Source: Microbulbifer rhizosphaerae
Lineage (GTDB): Bacteria; Pseudomonadota; Gammaproteobacteria; Pseudomonadales; Cellvibrionaceae
Assembly (NCBI RefSeq): GCF_014191725.1
Contig: NZ_JACHWZ010000013.1
Location: 1-64,000 of the forward strand
Reading direction: 5' to 3'
Length of the DNA stretch: 64,000 nucleotides
Of this stretch, positions 17,080 through 25,361 are shown piece after piece. The notes below the pieces were generated by a model. The model was given only the letters and a program-made list of their open reading frames with translations. It did not search any database and had not been told where the DNA came from. The translations under genes and the position numbers were made by a program. Each line of letters opens with the position of its first letter. The first letter of the stretch is position 1.

Positions 17080-20013
17080 TCAGAAGCTGTAGCGCACGCC
17101 CAGATTGTACCGGGCACCGGTTTGAATGGCGCCGATCATCATATTTTCATGGCGACCGTACAAACGCTGGGTTTCGTTGGTGACGTTGATACCTTCCACG
17201 AACACGGAGAGGTCTTCGTTGACGTCGTAACTCGCGTTGAGGTCCCACTGTCCGTAGGCCTCGGTGTACACCGGGTTGCGCTCGCCGTTGCCGTCGAAGG
17301 TGCCGGTCAGGAAGTCGTCGCGCCAGTTGTAGGCGATACGCGCCTGGATGCCGTTCTTGTCGTAGAAGCCCACGACGTTGAACGAATCGCTCAGGCCCAG
17401 CAGCGCAAACTGGTTCTCGACACCTTCGCCCTTGTTGGTGTTGAAGTTGTCGTAGGCGATGTCGCCATCGACGGTGGTGAAGTTGACGATGCCCCCAAAG
17501 CCGGATTCACCGAACATGTGCTGCACGGCCACTTCAAAGCCATCGATCTTGGCGGTTTCCGCGTTGACCGGGGTGATCATGGTAAACACGGCGGCCGGGT
17601 CGCCTTCGGCCGCCGAGCCCATCACGGGCGCGCCGTACAGCTCTTCCATATATTCGCGCACCGCACCCGGATCGTCGGTGCCCAGTTCCGCGACGGCCTC
17701 CTCGTAGCGCGCCCCCTGGGCCGGGTGTGCCAGGTTGAACACCGGCTCAGTTACCGACGTGGAGCCTATGAAATTGTCCACGTCCTTCTTGTAGTAGCCC
17801 ACGGACAGGTAGCTGCCCTCCGCGTAGTACCACTCCACGGACAGGTCAAAGTTGGTGGACTCGAAGGGGGCCAGGTCGGGGTTGCCCCGCGCTCCGGTGC
17901 CGCCGTTGAAGCGCAGCAGGGAATCGATGGTCTGGCCGCCCTGGATGTCCTGATAGCCGGGGCGCGTGATGGTCTCACTGAGGGAGGCGCGGGCGACCAG
18001 GTCCTCGGTCAGCGAAATATCGAAGTCGATATTGGGCAACCAGTTGCTATAGCCGCCCTCCAGCTCGGTAAATCCGGTGCCGCTGGACTGCGCCACGAAT
18101 TCGTTATCGGCGACCCAGGCGATCGAATCGTATAAGGGGACCAGCGCCTTGGAATTCACCTGGGTGTCCTCGTAGCGCAGGCCCACGGCCAGGTGCATCG
18201 GCATGGCGGCCTCTTCCCAGGCCAGGTTCACCTGCGTGTAGGCTCCGGTCTGCTCCTCGACCGCGGTGCGGTCGGTGGTGAATTCGTCGCTGGCGCAGAG
18301 CACCGTCCCACAGGGGCTGATGGTCTCGCCGTTGGCCGCAGCAATGGCCGAAATGGCGTCGATCATGCCCTGGAAGTCCGCCGCGTAGTAGTAGGGCGTC
18401 ATCTCCGCGCTGTCGGCGCTGTCGAACTGGTCCAGCGCGTCGGCCATGCTCTTCCGCACGAAGATGTCGTCCGGATAGTCGGCGGCGGTGCCGTAGCCAC
18501 CCCAGCTATCGCGCTGGGCGTTGGCGAAGGCGGAGCGGTTTGTGGATTCCAGGTAGGCCAGGCCGAAGTCGATGCTCTTCACGGCGCCGGCATCGAACTC
18601 GAAGCTGCCGTCGAACTTCGCCTGCTCTATCTCGTGTTTCATGTAGCTGTTGCGGAAGCTGCTGCCGGAGGTGAGCATCTGCGCCGGATCGAATTCCTGG
18701 CCGTCGATAAATTCGAAACTGGTGGCGGGCAGGTCGTAACCGTAGTTCACCCGCGTGGCGGCGCGGTTGTACTGGACACCGGCGATATTGTTGTTGGTGC
18801 CGCGGCCGTCCTTCGCGCCGTTCTCCGCAGTGGAGTTGTGGTAGTCGAAGGCCAGGCTCAACCGATCGCTGGGGCGCCAGGCCAGGTTCACGCCCACGGA
18901 ATTGTTCTCGTTGACGCTGCCCCACTCGCCGGCGTTGAAGGTCACGTCGGTACCCGTGCCGTCGACGTAGATCACCGGCGCCACCACGCTGCCGCTGCCG
19001 GATCCTTCGGTGAACTCGCCTTCCAAGGGCACGCCATTGAACCAGGCGCCCATGGCGTTGTACTGCTGTTCTACGTCCTGCTCGGCGTAGGTGTAGTCCA
19101 CGATGGCTTCAAAATTGTCGGACGGGGCCCACTGCAGGGTCAATTGGGCATTGGTGCGCTCGCGCTGTACCTCGGTGAAGTTGTAGCCGATGCCCCGCGG
19201 CACCGAGTAGATATCGCCTTCCTGGGGCGCGTTCACGAAGTTGGGGTTGTCCGGCGCGATGGAGCCCCAGTCCCCCTGGCCGCCCTGGATGGTGTACCAG
19301 CCGGGGCCCGTCTCCGACTTGGCGAAACCGCTGTGGCGCTCGGAATAGGAGCCGGTCAGGGCCACGCCGATGGTGTCGTCGGCGAATTTGGTGCTGAAGA
19401 TGCCCGACACCTCCGGGGTCCAGTCATCCCCCTCCTGATTGGAGGTATCGTGGGTGGTCTTGGCGCTCAGGTTCAGCACCAGGTCGTCCTGCTCCAGGGG
19501 GCGCGCGGTGCGGATATTGATAACCGAGCCTATGCCGCCGGTGGACAGGTCGGCCCTGCCGGTCTTGTAGATTTCCACCGCGCTGACGCTCTCGGCGGCC
19601 AGGTTGGCGAAATCGTAGGAGCGGGAGGCTGAAGCAGTGGTGGCCTCGATGTTGGCCGCCGGCATCTGCCGGCCGTTCAGGGTCACCACGTTGTAGTCGG
19701 GGCCGAAGCCGCGCACCGTGACCCGGCTGCCCTCGCCATTCTGCCGGTCTATGGATACGCCGGTGATACGCTGCAGCGACTCCGCCAGGTTGGTGTCCGG
19801 CATCTTGCCGATGTCCTCGGCGGAGATGGCATCCACCACGCCCCGGGCATCGCGCTTGACGTCCATGGCGCGCTGCAGACTGCCGCGGATACCCACCACG
19901 ACTACTTCTTCCAGCGCGGTTTTCTCCTGGCCCTGCGCCAGGGGTACGCCGGAGAGGGCGCAGGCGATGGCCGCGGCTATGGATTTCTTCCTAAACCCGG
20001 TTTGATTGTTCAT
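17080..20013 (-). CDS. TonB-dependent receptor (laminarin locus)
   Basis: 977 residues. Signal peptide ending LAQGQ, then a TonB-box-like EEVVVVGIRGSLQRAMD, a plug domain (AEDIGKMPDTNLAESLQRIT, VTVRGFGPDYNVVTLNGRQM, SVSAVEIYKTGRADLSTGGI), and a long beta-barrel ending in LGVRYSF with a terminal Phe, as expected for an outer-membrane protein. The subtype is the carbohydrate-linked TonB receptor common in Cellvibrio and Xanthomonas relatives. Its neighbours suggest uptake of beta-glucan oligosaccharides; this is inference. A 12-bp palindrome lies 72 bp upstream of the ATG. Confidence 0.9.
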   Translation of the reverse strand: MNNQTGFRKKSIAAAIACALSGVPLAQGQEKTALEEVVVVGIRGSLQRAMDVKRDARGVVDAISAEDIGKMPDTNLAESLQRITGVSIDRQNGEGSRVTVRGFGPDYNVVTLNGRQMPAANIEATTASASRSYDFANLAAESVSAVEIYKTGRADLSTGGIGSVINIRTARPLEQDDLVLNLSAKTTHDTSNQEGDDWTPEVSGIFSTKFADDTIGVALTGSYSERHSGFAKSETGPGWYTIQGGQGDWGSIAPDNPNFVNAPQEGDIYSVPRGIGYNFTEVQRERTNAQLTLQWAPSDNFEAIVDYTYAEQDVEQQYNAMGAWFNGVPLEGEFTEGSGSGSVVAPVIYVDGTGTDVTFNAGEWGSVNENNSVGVNLAWRPSDRLSLAFDYHNSTAENGAKDGRGTNNNIAGVQYNRAATRVNYGYDLPATSFEFIDGQEFDPAQMLTSGSSFRNSYMKHEIEQAKFDGSFEFDAGAVKSIDFGLAYLESTNRSAFANAQRDSWGGYGTAADYPDDIFVRKSMADALDQFDSADSAEMTPYYYAADFQGMIDAISAIAAANGETISPCGTVLCASDEFTTDRTAVEEQTGAYTQVNLAWEEAAMPMHLAVGLRYEDTQVNSKALVPLYDSIAWVADNEFVAQSSGTGFTELEGGYSNWLPNIDFDISLTEDLVARASLSETITRPGYQDIQGGQTIDSLLRFNGGTGARGNPDLAPFESTNFDLSVEWYYAEGSYLSVGYYKKDVDNFIGSTSVTEPVFNLAHPAQGARYEEAVAELGTDDPGAVREYMEELYGAPVMGSAAEGDPAAVFTMITPVNAETAKIDGFEVAVQHMFGESGFGGIVNFTTVDGDIAYDNFNTNKGEGVENQFALLGLSDSFNVVGFYDKNGIQARIAYNWRDDFLTGTFDGNGERNPVYTEAYGQWDLNASYDVNEDLSVFVEGINVTNETQRLYGRHENMMIGAIQTGARYNLGVRYSF

Positions 20014-20084
20014 GAAGTTCTCTCCCCATCATCACGTCGCTATTTTTTGTTTATGCGGATGCCTCCCCCCGGGGAAGCCCGAAG

Positions 20085-20096
20085 GATAGCGCTATC
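20085..20096. promoter_or_regulatory. Candidate LacI-family operator GATAGCGCTATC
   Basis: Perfect 12-bp palindrome with an AGCGCT core, 72 bp upstream of the TonB receptor ATG. Many LacI-family regulators bind palindromes with this core. No matching regulator gene is in the window, so the call rests on form and position only. Confidence 0.4.
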
Positions 20097-20466
20097 TGGT
20101 GCCAGCTTATACTCCTCCCACGGCAGCCCGCCGTCGTCCCACCTTGGCAAATAGGCGCAAGGTGGCCCGGTCCCACCTTGCTTCCGGTGGAAACTGGAAC
20201 TGAGAAAGATCAATAGAAACAATAAGTTATAGAAACAGCACAGAAATGCGCCAGCATGTCGGAACGCGGCGGTGGAAAGGAAAAAAAGCAGGCGGGGAAC
20301 AGGCCCCCGCCTCAAGCTTGCACCACAAAGTTGTTTCCGATAGCGAAGGGCGAACTACCGGTCAGAGCCTCACAAATCTGTCTGGAACAGATTTGGACGC
20401 CGAAGGCGCCCCACCCGGAACTCGCGGAACCACCCTTAAAAGCTGTTGAGTCATGAGACCGCATCC

Positions 20467-20545
20467 CGTGGGAGCCAGCCTTGCTGGCGAATAATGGCGT
20501 TGCCATTTAGCACTGTCTTTTCGCCTGCAGGGCAGGCTCCCACAG
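20467..20545. repeat. REP-like doublet (GTGGGAGCCAGC family)
   Basis: GTGGGAGCCAGCCTTGCTGG ahead of a facing unit TCGCCTGCAGGGCAGGCTCC, separated by ATAATGGCGTTGCCATTTAG. Almost the same as 15607-15686, showing recent copying of the whole doublet. Confidence 0.8.
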
Positions 20546-20629
20546 CAGACACATGCACAAAACGCAGCGGGATCACACTGTGAGCGGGGTCCAGCGCCCG
20601 CCCGGTACTGCCTCGTTCCCCGGATTCGG

Positions 20630-22141
20630 TTACCGTGACACACCGCCCTGCGAAGCACAGTGCCGCGCGATAAATTCTCCGTGGGAGGGCATCATCTCAA
20701 GGCGCTTGCGAACACCGTCCCGAACTTTGACCATGCGCAGGTTGAGCTCATCGGACGTTATGGCATCGGCCACCGGGTGATACGACTGCGGCACCATCCC
20801 CTGCCCAACCAGCACAGAAAACCAACTGTTCTCCTTGAACAACTCCGTCTGCCGGACAAACACCTCGCCCCGGCTCCTGAACAGATGAAGCCGCTCCGAG
20901 AGCGCGGCGGGAATCTCCATGGAGCGGACATAGCGCCAAAACTCACTGTCCTCGCGCTCGGTTACGTAGTAATGGGCAATCAGAAAATCCTTGATGTTTT
21001 CGTACTCATCCGCCATCTCAGTATTAAACCGGCGAACGACGGCATCACATATGTGCGTTCCGGGAAACATGGCCAGCAACTTGGAAATGGCCACTTGCAC
21101 AAGGTGAATACTGGTGGACTCCAGTGGCTCCAGAAACCCACCGGAAAGACCGATGGCCAAGCAGTTTTTAATCCAGCACTTTTTGCGCTTTCCGGTCACA
21201 AATTTCAGTACTTTCGGATCGGCCAGTAATTGTCCGTCCAGATTGTCCAGCAATACCTGCGTGGCCTCATCGTCGCTAATGTACTGATCACAGTACACAT
21301 AGCCGTTTCCCGTTCTGTGTTGCAACGGGATGCGCCACTGCCATCCGGCCTCCAGTGCGGTTGACCGGGTATAAGGCGTTGGCTCCCTGACTTTTTCGCA
21401 GGGTGCGGCAACCGCCTTGTTGACCGGCAACCAGTGGCTCCAATCATCGTAGCCGGCCCGGTATACCCCTTCGATCAGAAGCCCTCTAAAGCCCGAGCAG
21501 TCAATGAAAAAGTCACCGCTAATAGACTCGCCGCTTTCCAGCTGCACCGAAGCGATATTGCCGGTATCAGGGTCCTGCTGAACGTGAACAATCTTGCCCT
21601 CAATACGCTCAACACCCTGTTTAATGGAGCGCTTTTTCAAGTATTCGGCATATTTTCCGGCATCGAAGTGATAGGCGTAGTTGACGTCCGGCATCAGTTT
21701 CGGCCCGGCTTCGTGCATGGTCCGCATAAACTGGTTCGATCTGGCCGCTTCGGTTTCGACATTGAAATGGGAGAAATCCAGCGTGCCCCCCTCGCACTGC
21801 CACCGCATCCAGAAATGGGAGAAGCTAATGCCATCCATATCGACCCCATAGAGGCCAAAGGGGTGAAAATAACTGTGGCCGACCTTTCTCCAATTCCTGA
21901 ATTCAATACCCAGCTTGAAGGTGGCGTTGGTTTCCCTGACAAATTCGTTTTCATCGATACCCAACACGTTGTTGTAAAGAGCAATCATAGGAATGGTCGC
22001 TTCCCCTACGCCCACCGTACCGATCTGTTCTGACTCGATCAGACGGAAGCGATAGTGCTTATCGCCAAGTACGTTGCTCAGAGCAGACGCCGTCATCCAA
22101 CCCGCGGTACCACCTCCAACAATAATAATATCTTTGATCAT
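20630..22141 (-). CDS. Flavin-dependent halogenase (third gene of a tandem triplet)
   Basis: 503 residues, with all family motifs: VGGGTAGWMTAS near residue 8, GVGEATIPMI, TFKLGIEFRNW with the catalytic Lys, GWQWRIPLQHRTGNGY, and SGGFLEPLESTSIHLV. It begins 29 bp after the stop of the degenerate homologue and is very likely co-transcribed from the second TonB receptor. The three proteins share length and overall alignment but not motif content. The natural substrate is unknown; sequence alone gives no regiochemistry. Confidence 0.88.
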   Translation of the reverse strand: MIKDIIIVGGGTAGWMTASALSNVLGDKHYRFRLIESEQIGTVGVGEATIPMIALYNNVLGIDENEFVRETNATFKLGIEFRNWRKVGHSYFHPFGLYGVDMDGISFSHFWMRWQCEGGTLDFSHFNVETEAARSNQFMRTMHEAGPKLMPDVNYAYHFDAGKYAEYLKKRSIKQGVERIEGKIVHVQQDPDTGNIASVQLESGESISGDFFIDCSGFRGLLIEGVYRAGYDDWSHWLPVNKAVAAPCEKVREPTPYTRSTALEAGWQWRIPLQHRTGNGYVYCDQYISDDEATQVLLDNLDGQLLADPKVLKFVTGKRKKCWIKNCLAIGLSGGFLEPLESTSIHLVQVAISKLLAMFPGTHICDAVVRRFNTEMADEYENIKDFLIAHYYVTEREDSEFWRYVRSMEIPAALSERLHLFRSRGEVFVRQTELFKENSWFSVLVGQGMVPQSYHPVADAITSDELNLRMVKVRDGVRKRLEMMPSHGEFIARHCASQGGVSR

Positions 22142-22170
22142 AGGGAAAGCTTCCGCGCTTTGAATAGCGT

Positions 22171-23670
22171 TTAAAATAAACCCTTGGAATAGCTCCCTGC
22201 GTCATGCACCTGGACAAACGTCTCCATGTCCGGCATTTGCTCCGCCCGTTCAGCGACAAAGGACAGCATACGTTGAAATTGCTGAATCTGATGATCTTCC
22301 GGTATTTTATCCACCAGCGGATCGTAGCTGTCGGGCACTATGCCACAACCCGTCAGAAGCGCATTCCAACTTTCCTCCTGGAAGGTTTCACTTTCGCTCA
22401 TGGCAATAACACCCCGCGCTTTGAACAGCTCTATTTTCTCTTTTAGCGCTTCAGGCAGCTCGACCGCCGCACAAGCGCGCCAGAAGGGATCAGAATGCCG
22501 CCCATTCAAACTGTAGTGCGCCAATTGGAAATCACGTAATCTCTCTATATGACCGGACAAACGCGTATTGTAGGTGTTGCGCTCCAGATCGTAGTCCGCC
22601 GTTACAGGCAAAAGCGTCAGTAGATAGGACAATGCAGTGTGCAACACATGCAGTTGCACACCCTCCAGGCCATCCATGCGGGCGGCGGTGTTACCTACCG
22701 CAATACAATTACCCACCCAGGGCTTTGTGCGCACGCCGACTTCAAGCGCCAGGAGCTTCGGCTCCTGCACCGGCTGCCCCACCGCGGCATTCATCACCCC
22801 TAGCGCCTCATCATTGTTTATATGACGGGAGCAAAACTGCATAGTGACACCTGTGCGGGAAGCCAGTGGGTAAAGTCCCAGCCAGCCGGCGTGTACGGCC
22901 GATAACTGATTAAAGGAGGCTACGGGCCTCAACCTTTCGGCACTGGCCACAATGGCGCGGTCACATAAAAACCACTGATCCCATCGCCTAAACCCTTCAT
23001 TCAACTGGCTGATTAACTCACCGTCACCACTGGCATCAATAAACAGGTCCGCCTCTAAACTCTGACCACCCTTTAGCAACACCGACTCAATGCGCTCTTC
23101 CTTGACCCGAATCCTTTCAACCTCTGCCACAATATGCTTTACACCGGCGGCCAAAGCCACCTTGGCAATGCCTTTGAGGTATGACAGCGCCGACAGGTTG
23201 TAACCATGATTCGCGTGACTGTAGGCGGACGTTTGATCATTGAGCATGATCATTTTCCCGCGTCGAGCCGCTGCCGCCGCGAGAGAGAACTCATCCAGCG
23301 CGACATTTAGTCCCCTGTGTCGGGCTTTTGTCCAGAACTGCAGAAAATCAATACCGTCAAGCGACGTGCCGGCCGTATCGTACACATGAAAAAACGCCGA
23401 CGAATCCCCGGTCCAGCCGGAGTAGCGGTAACCCAGCGACTGCACGCCCCGGCCTGCCGACAACACATTGCCTTCAGACAACCCCAACAACTCGTGAAAC
23501 GCACGTTGCGAGGGAATAGTCGCGTAAAAATCCTGCGCGCCAACGTTGGACGGCAGCTCCACCAGCGTAACCTCAACCGGTTGCACGGACTTTCCCAGGC
23601 TCAATTGCAGCATAAGCGCCGTCAGCCAGGCGTCTTCATCTCGTCCTACAACGGCAATGGTTTTAATCAT
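22171..23670 (-). CDS. Halogenase homologue lacking FAD, lysine and WxWxIP motifs (pseudoenzyme candidate)
   Basis: About 499 residues, full length and collinear with the flanking halogenases, but degenerate at key sites. The FAD motif GxGxxG is G9-R-D-E-D-A14; the catalytic Lys region reads QSLGYRYSGW instead of FKLGI; WxWxIP reads WLGLYP; and EPLEST reads DGLEGVQ, keeping only the Glu. The frame has no stops or shifts over 1.5 kb, so it is maintained as a protein. I prefer ATG 23670, preceded by AGGTG 6 bases away; a GTG at 23679 abuts the previous stop. Possibly a partner of one neighbour, or an enzyme with altered chemistry. Confidence 0.85.
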   Translation of the reverse strand: MIKTIAVVGRDEDAWLTALMLQLSLGKSVQPVEVTLVELPSNVGAQDFYATIPSQRAFHELLGLSEGNVLSAGRGVQSLGYRYSGWTGDSSAFFHVYDTAGTSLDGIDFLQFWTKARHRGLNVALDEFSLAAAAARRGKMIMLNDQTSAYSHANHGYNLSALSYLKGIAKVALAAGVKHIVAEVERIRVKEERIESVLLKGGQSLEADLFIDASGDGELISQLNEGFRRWDQWFLCDRAIVASAERLRPVASFNQLSAVHAGWLGLYPLASRTGVTMQFCSRHINNDEALGVMNAAVGQPVQEPKLLALEVGVRTKPWVGNCIAVGNTAARMDGLEGVQLHVLHTALSYLLTLLPVTADYDLERNTYNTRLSGHIERLRDFQLAHYSLNGRHSDPFWRACAAVELPEALKEKIELFKARGVIAMSESETFQEESWNALLTGCGIVPDSYDPLVDKIPEDHQIQQFQRMLSFVAERAEQMPDMETFVQVHDAGSYSKGLF

Positions 23671-23679
23671 TGACGGCAC

Positions 23680-25182
23680 CTATGTACCGGCCGGGCAGTA
23701 GCCGGCGATAAATGCTTCATGATCCTGCATTTGCGCCACCTTCCGGTCGATGGCGGTCTTCAGGCTGGAGAGCTCGTCTCTCACTCTTTCTTCAGTCACA
23801 ACACCCACCAGGGGCTCGACGTTCTCCGGCATCAACCCTTGCCCCATATAAACGCCGAGCCAGCTGGGAGGGGCGAAAAGTCCATGGCGATACTGTTCGA
23901 TGTAACCGCGCCTTCCAAATAGTTCTATCTTCTCGCGCAAGCTGTCTGGCACCGCCATACGCTGGCAGTACCGCCACAGTACGGAGTCGTCCCTGCGATT
24001 CAGGTGGTAGTGGAGGATGAGGAAATCCCGTACGCGCTCGTATTCGAGATCAATCAACCGGTTATATTCGCGAATCACACGAGGATCAGCGACCTTGCCG
24101 GGCATGAGCTTAAGGAAATTGATAATGGCGATCTGTATCAGGTAGATACTGGTGGATTCCAAAGGCTCCAGAAAACCACCGGACAATCCTATCGCAATAC
24201 AGTTCTTATCCCAGGCGCAGGCCCTTTTCCCCGCTTCGAACCGAAGCGTACGGGGCTCAGTGATCGCCGGCTCATCCAGCCCGGAAAGCAGCGAGACGGT
24301 GGCTTCATCATTACTGATAATGTCGCTTGAGTATACGTAACCATTTCCGGTCCTGTGCTGCAGGGGAATACGCCACTGCCAGCCGGCGCCCTTTGCCGTA
24401 GCGCGGGTACAGGGTGGGAAAAACGCTCCGCGCTCACTCGCCACGGCAACTGCACTATCACAGGCCAGCCAATGTTTCCAACTCTCAAATGCCACTCCCA
24501 GTGTTTCGCCCAGCAGTAGAGACCGGAAACCCGAGCAGTCGATAAAGTAATCGCCGCTGACTTTCTCACCCGATTCAAGAAGCAGGGAATGAACGTGTCC
24601 GCTGTCAGGGCTGGTCTGCACCTGGACGACTTTTCCCTCCAGGCGTTTTACCCCTTTTCGTTCGGAAAAATCTCTCAGGTATCGGGCGTAGAGACCGGCA
24701 TCAAAATGGTAGGCATAGGAATAGGCGGCATCGATTGCTGTTTTATTCTCTGCCGGGAAATCGAACTTTCCGGCCCGGCAGGCGTTGACCGCAAAGGAGA
24801 ATGCTTCGAGTGGCGGGACCTGATGTGCCCTGGCAAGCCGCAGCCAATGTTGATGAAAATCCGTGCCCGCTATGGTTTTTCCATAGGTTCCGAACGGATG
24901 AATGTAGGAAGTTCCCCTTTCTCCCCAGTCGACAAATTCAATGCCCAACTTGAAGGTGGCGTGGGTTTTTCGCATCATTTCAGGCTCGGGAATGCCCAGC
25001 CTGTCGTTAAACTCCCTGATCGCCGGGATGGTCGCCTCTCCCACCCCTACGGTGCCAATTTCCTCGGACTCTATCAGCACCACTTCGCAGACTTTGTCCG
25101 TTGCCACGCCGGCCAATGCCGCCGCGGACATCCAGCCCGCCGTACCGCCCCCTAAGACAACTATTTTTATTTTTTTTGACAT
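23680..25182 (-). CDS. Flavin-dependent halogenase (first gene of the tandem triplet)
   Basis: 500 residues with an intact motif set: LGGGTAGWMSAA near residue 10, GVGEATIPAI, TFKLGIEFVDW, GWQWRIPLQHRTGNGYVY and SGGFLEPLESTSIYLI. It starts 180 bp after the stop of the second TonB receptor gene and ends 9 bp before the ATG of the degenerate homologue, so the three halogenase-family genes form one transcription unit behind that receptor. It probably acts in the cytoplasm with a flavin reductase, none of which is encoded here. Confidence 0.88.
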   Translation of the reverse strand: MSKKIKIVVLGGGTAGWMSAAALAGVATDKVCEVVLIESEEIGTVGVGEATIPAIREFNDRLGIPEPEMMRKTHATFKLGIEFVDWGERGTSYIHPFGTYGKTIAGTDFHQHWLRLARAHQVPPLEAFSFAVNACRAGKFDFPAENKTAIDAAYSYAYHFDAGLYARYLRDFSERKGVKRLEGKVVQVQTSPDSGHVHSLLLESGEKVSGDYFIDCSGFRSLLLGETLGVAFESWKHWLACDSAVAVASERGAFFPPCTRATAKGAGWQWRIPLQHRTGNGYVYSSDIISNDEATVSLLSGLDEPAITEPRTLRFEAGKRACAWDKNCIAIGLSGGFLEPLESTSIYLIQIAIINFLKLMPGKVADPRVIREYNRLIDLEYERVRDFLILHYHLNRRDDSVLWRYCQRMAVPDSLREKIELFGRRGYIEQYRHGLFAPPSWLGVYMGQGLMPENVEPLVGVVTEERVRDELSSLKTAIDRKVAQMQDHEAFIAGYCPAGT

Positions 25183-25270
25183 AGTCTGCTTCCGCCCGAA
25201 AGGGCAGTTTTGGAAAATGCACTGCCACTCCGCAACTACTACCTTGGGGATAACAGCAACGTCGATATTT

Positions 25271-25305
25271 CCCTGTAGGAGCGGCCGTCGGCCTCTCCTA
25301 CAGGG
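25271..25305. repeat. REP-like hairpin between receptor and halogenase
   Basis: CCCTGTAGGAG and CTCCTACAGGG arms around a GGCCG...CGGCC inner arm form one hairpin. It lies within the receptor-halogenase operon gap, where it might attenuate or stabilise the transcript. Confidence 0.65.
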
Positions 25306-25361
25306 AAAGAGTCGTTACGCCACTCCCACAGCAGTGCATTTCCGGTCACCACAAGTGCGCA

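Larger units (their letters stand above)
20014..20629. other. Intergenic region: promoter region of the TonB receptor and a REP doublet
   Basis: 616 bp with no convincing gene. It holds the operator-like palindrome at 20085-20096, repeated CCACCTTG blocks around 20139-20190, and a REP doublet at about 20467-20545 that is nearly identical to the one inside MITE-like element 1. Confidence 0.6.

Noticed and set aside
20040-20315. 91-codon frame upstream of the laminarin-locus receptor
   Set aside because: It covers the likely promoter and palindromic sequence, and its translation has no family signal.
22171-23670. Treating the degenerate halogenase homologue as a pseudogene
   Set aside because: The frame is intact across about 500 codons with a plausible ribosome site and operon position; motif loss alone does not show loss of function.
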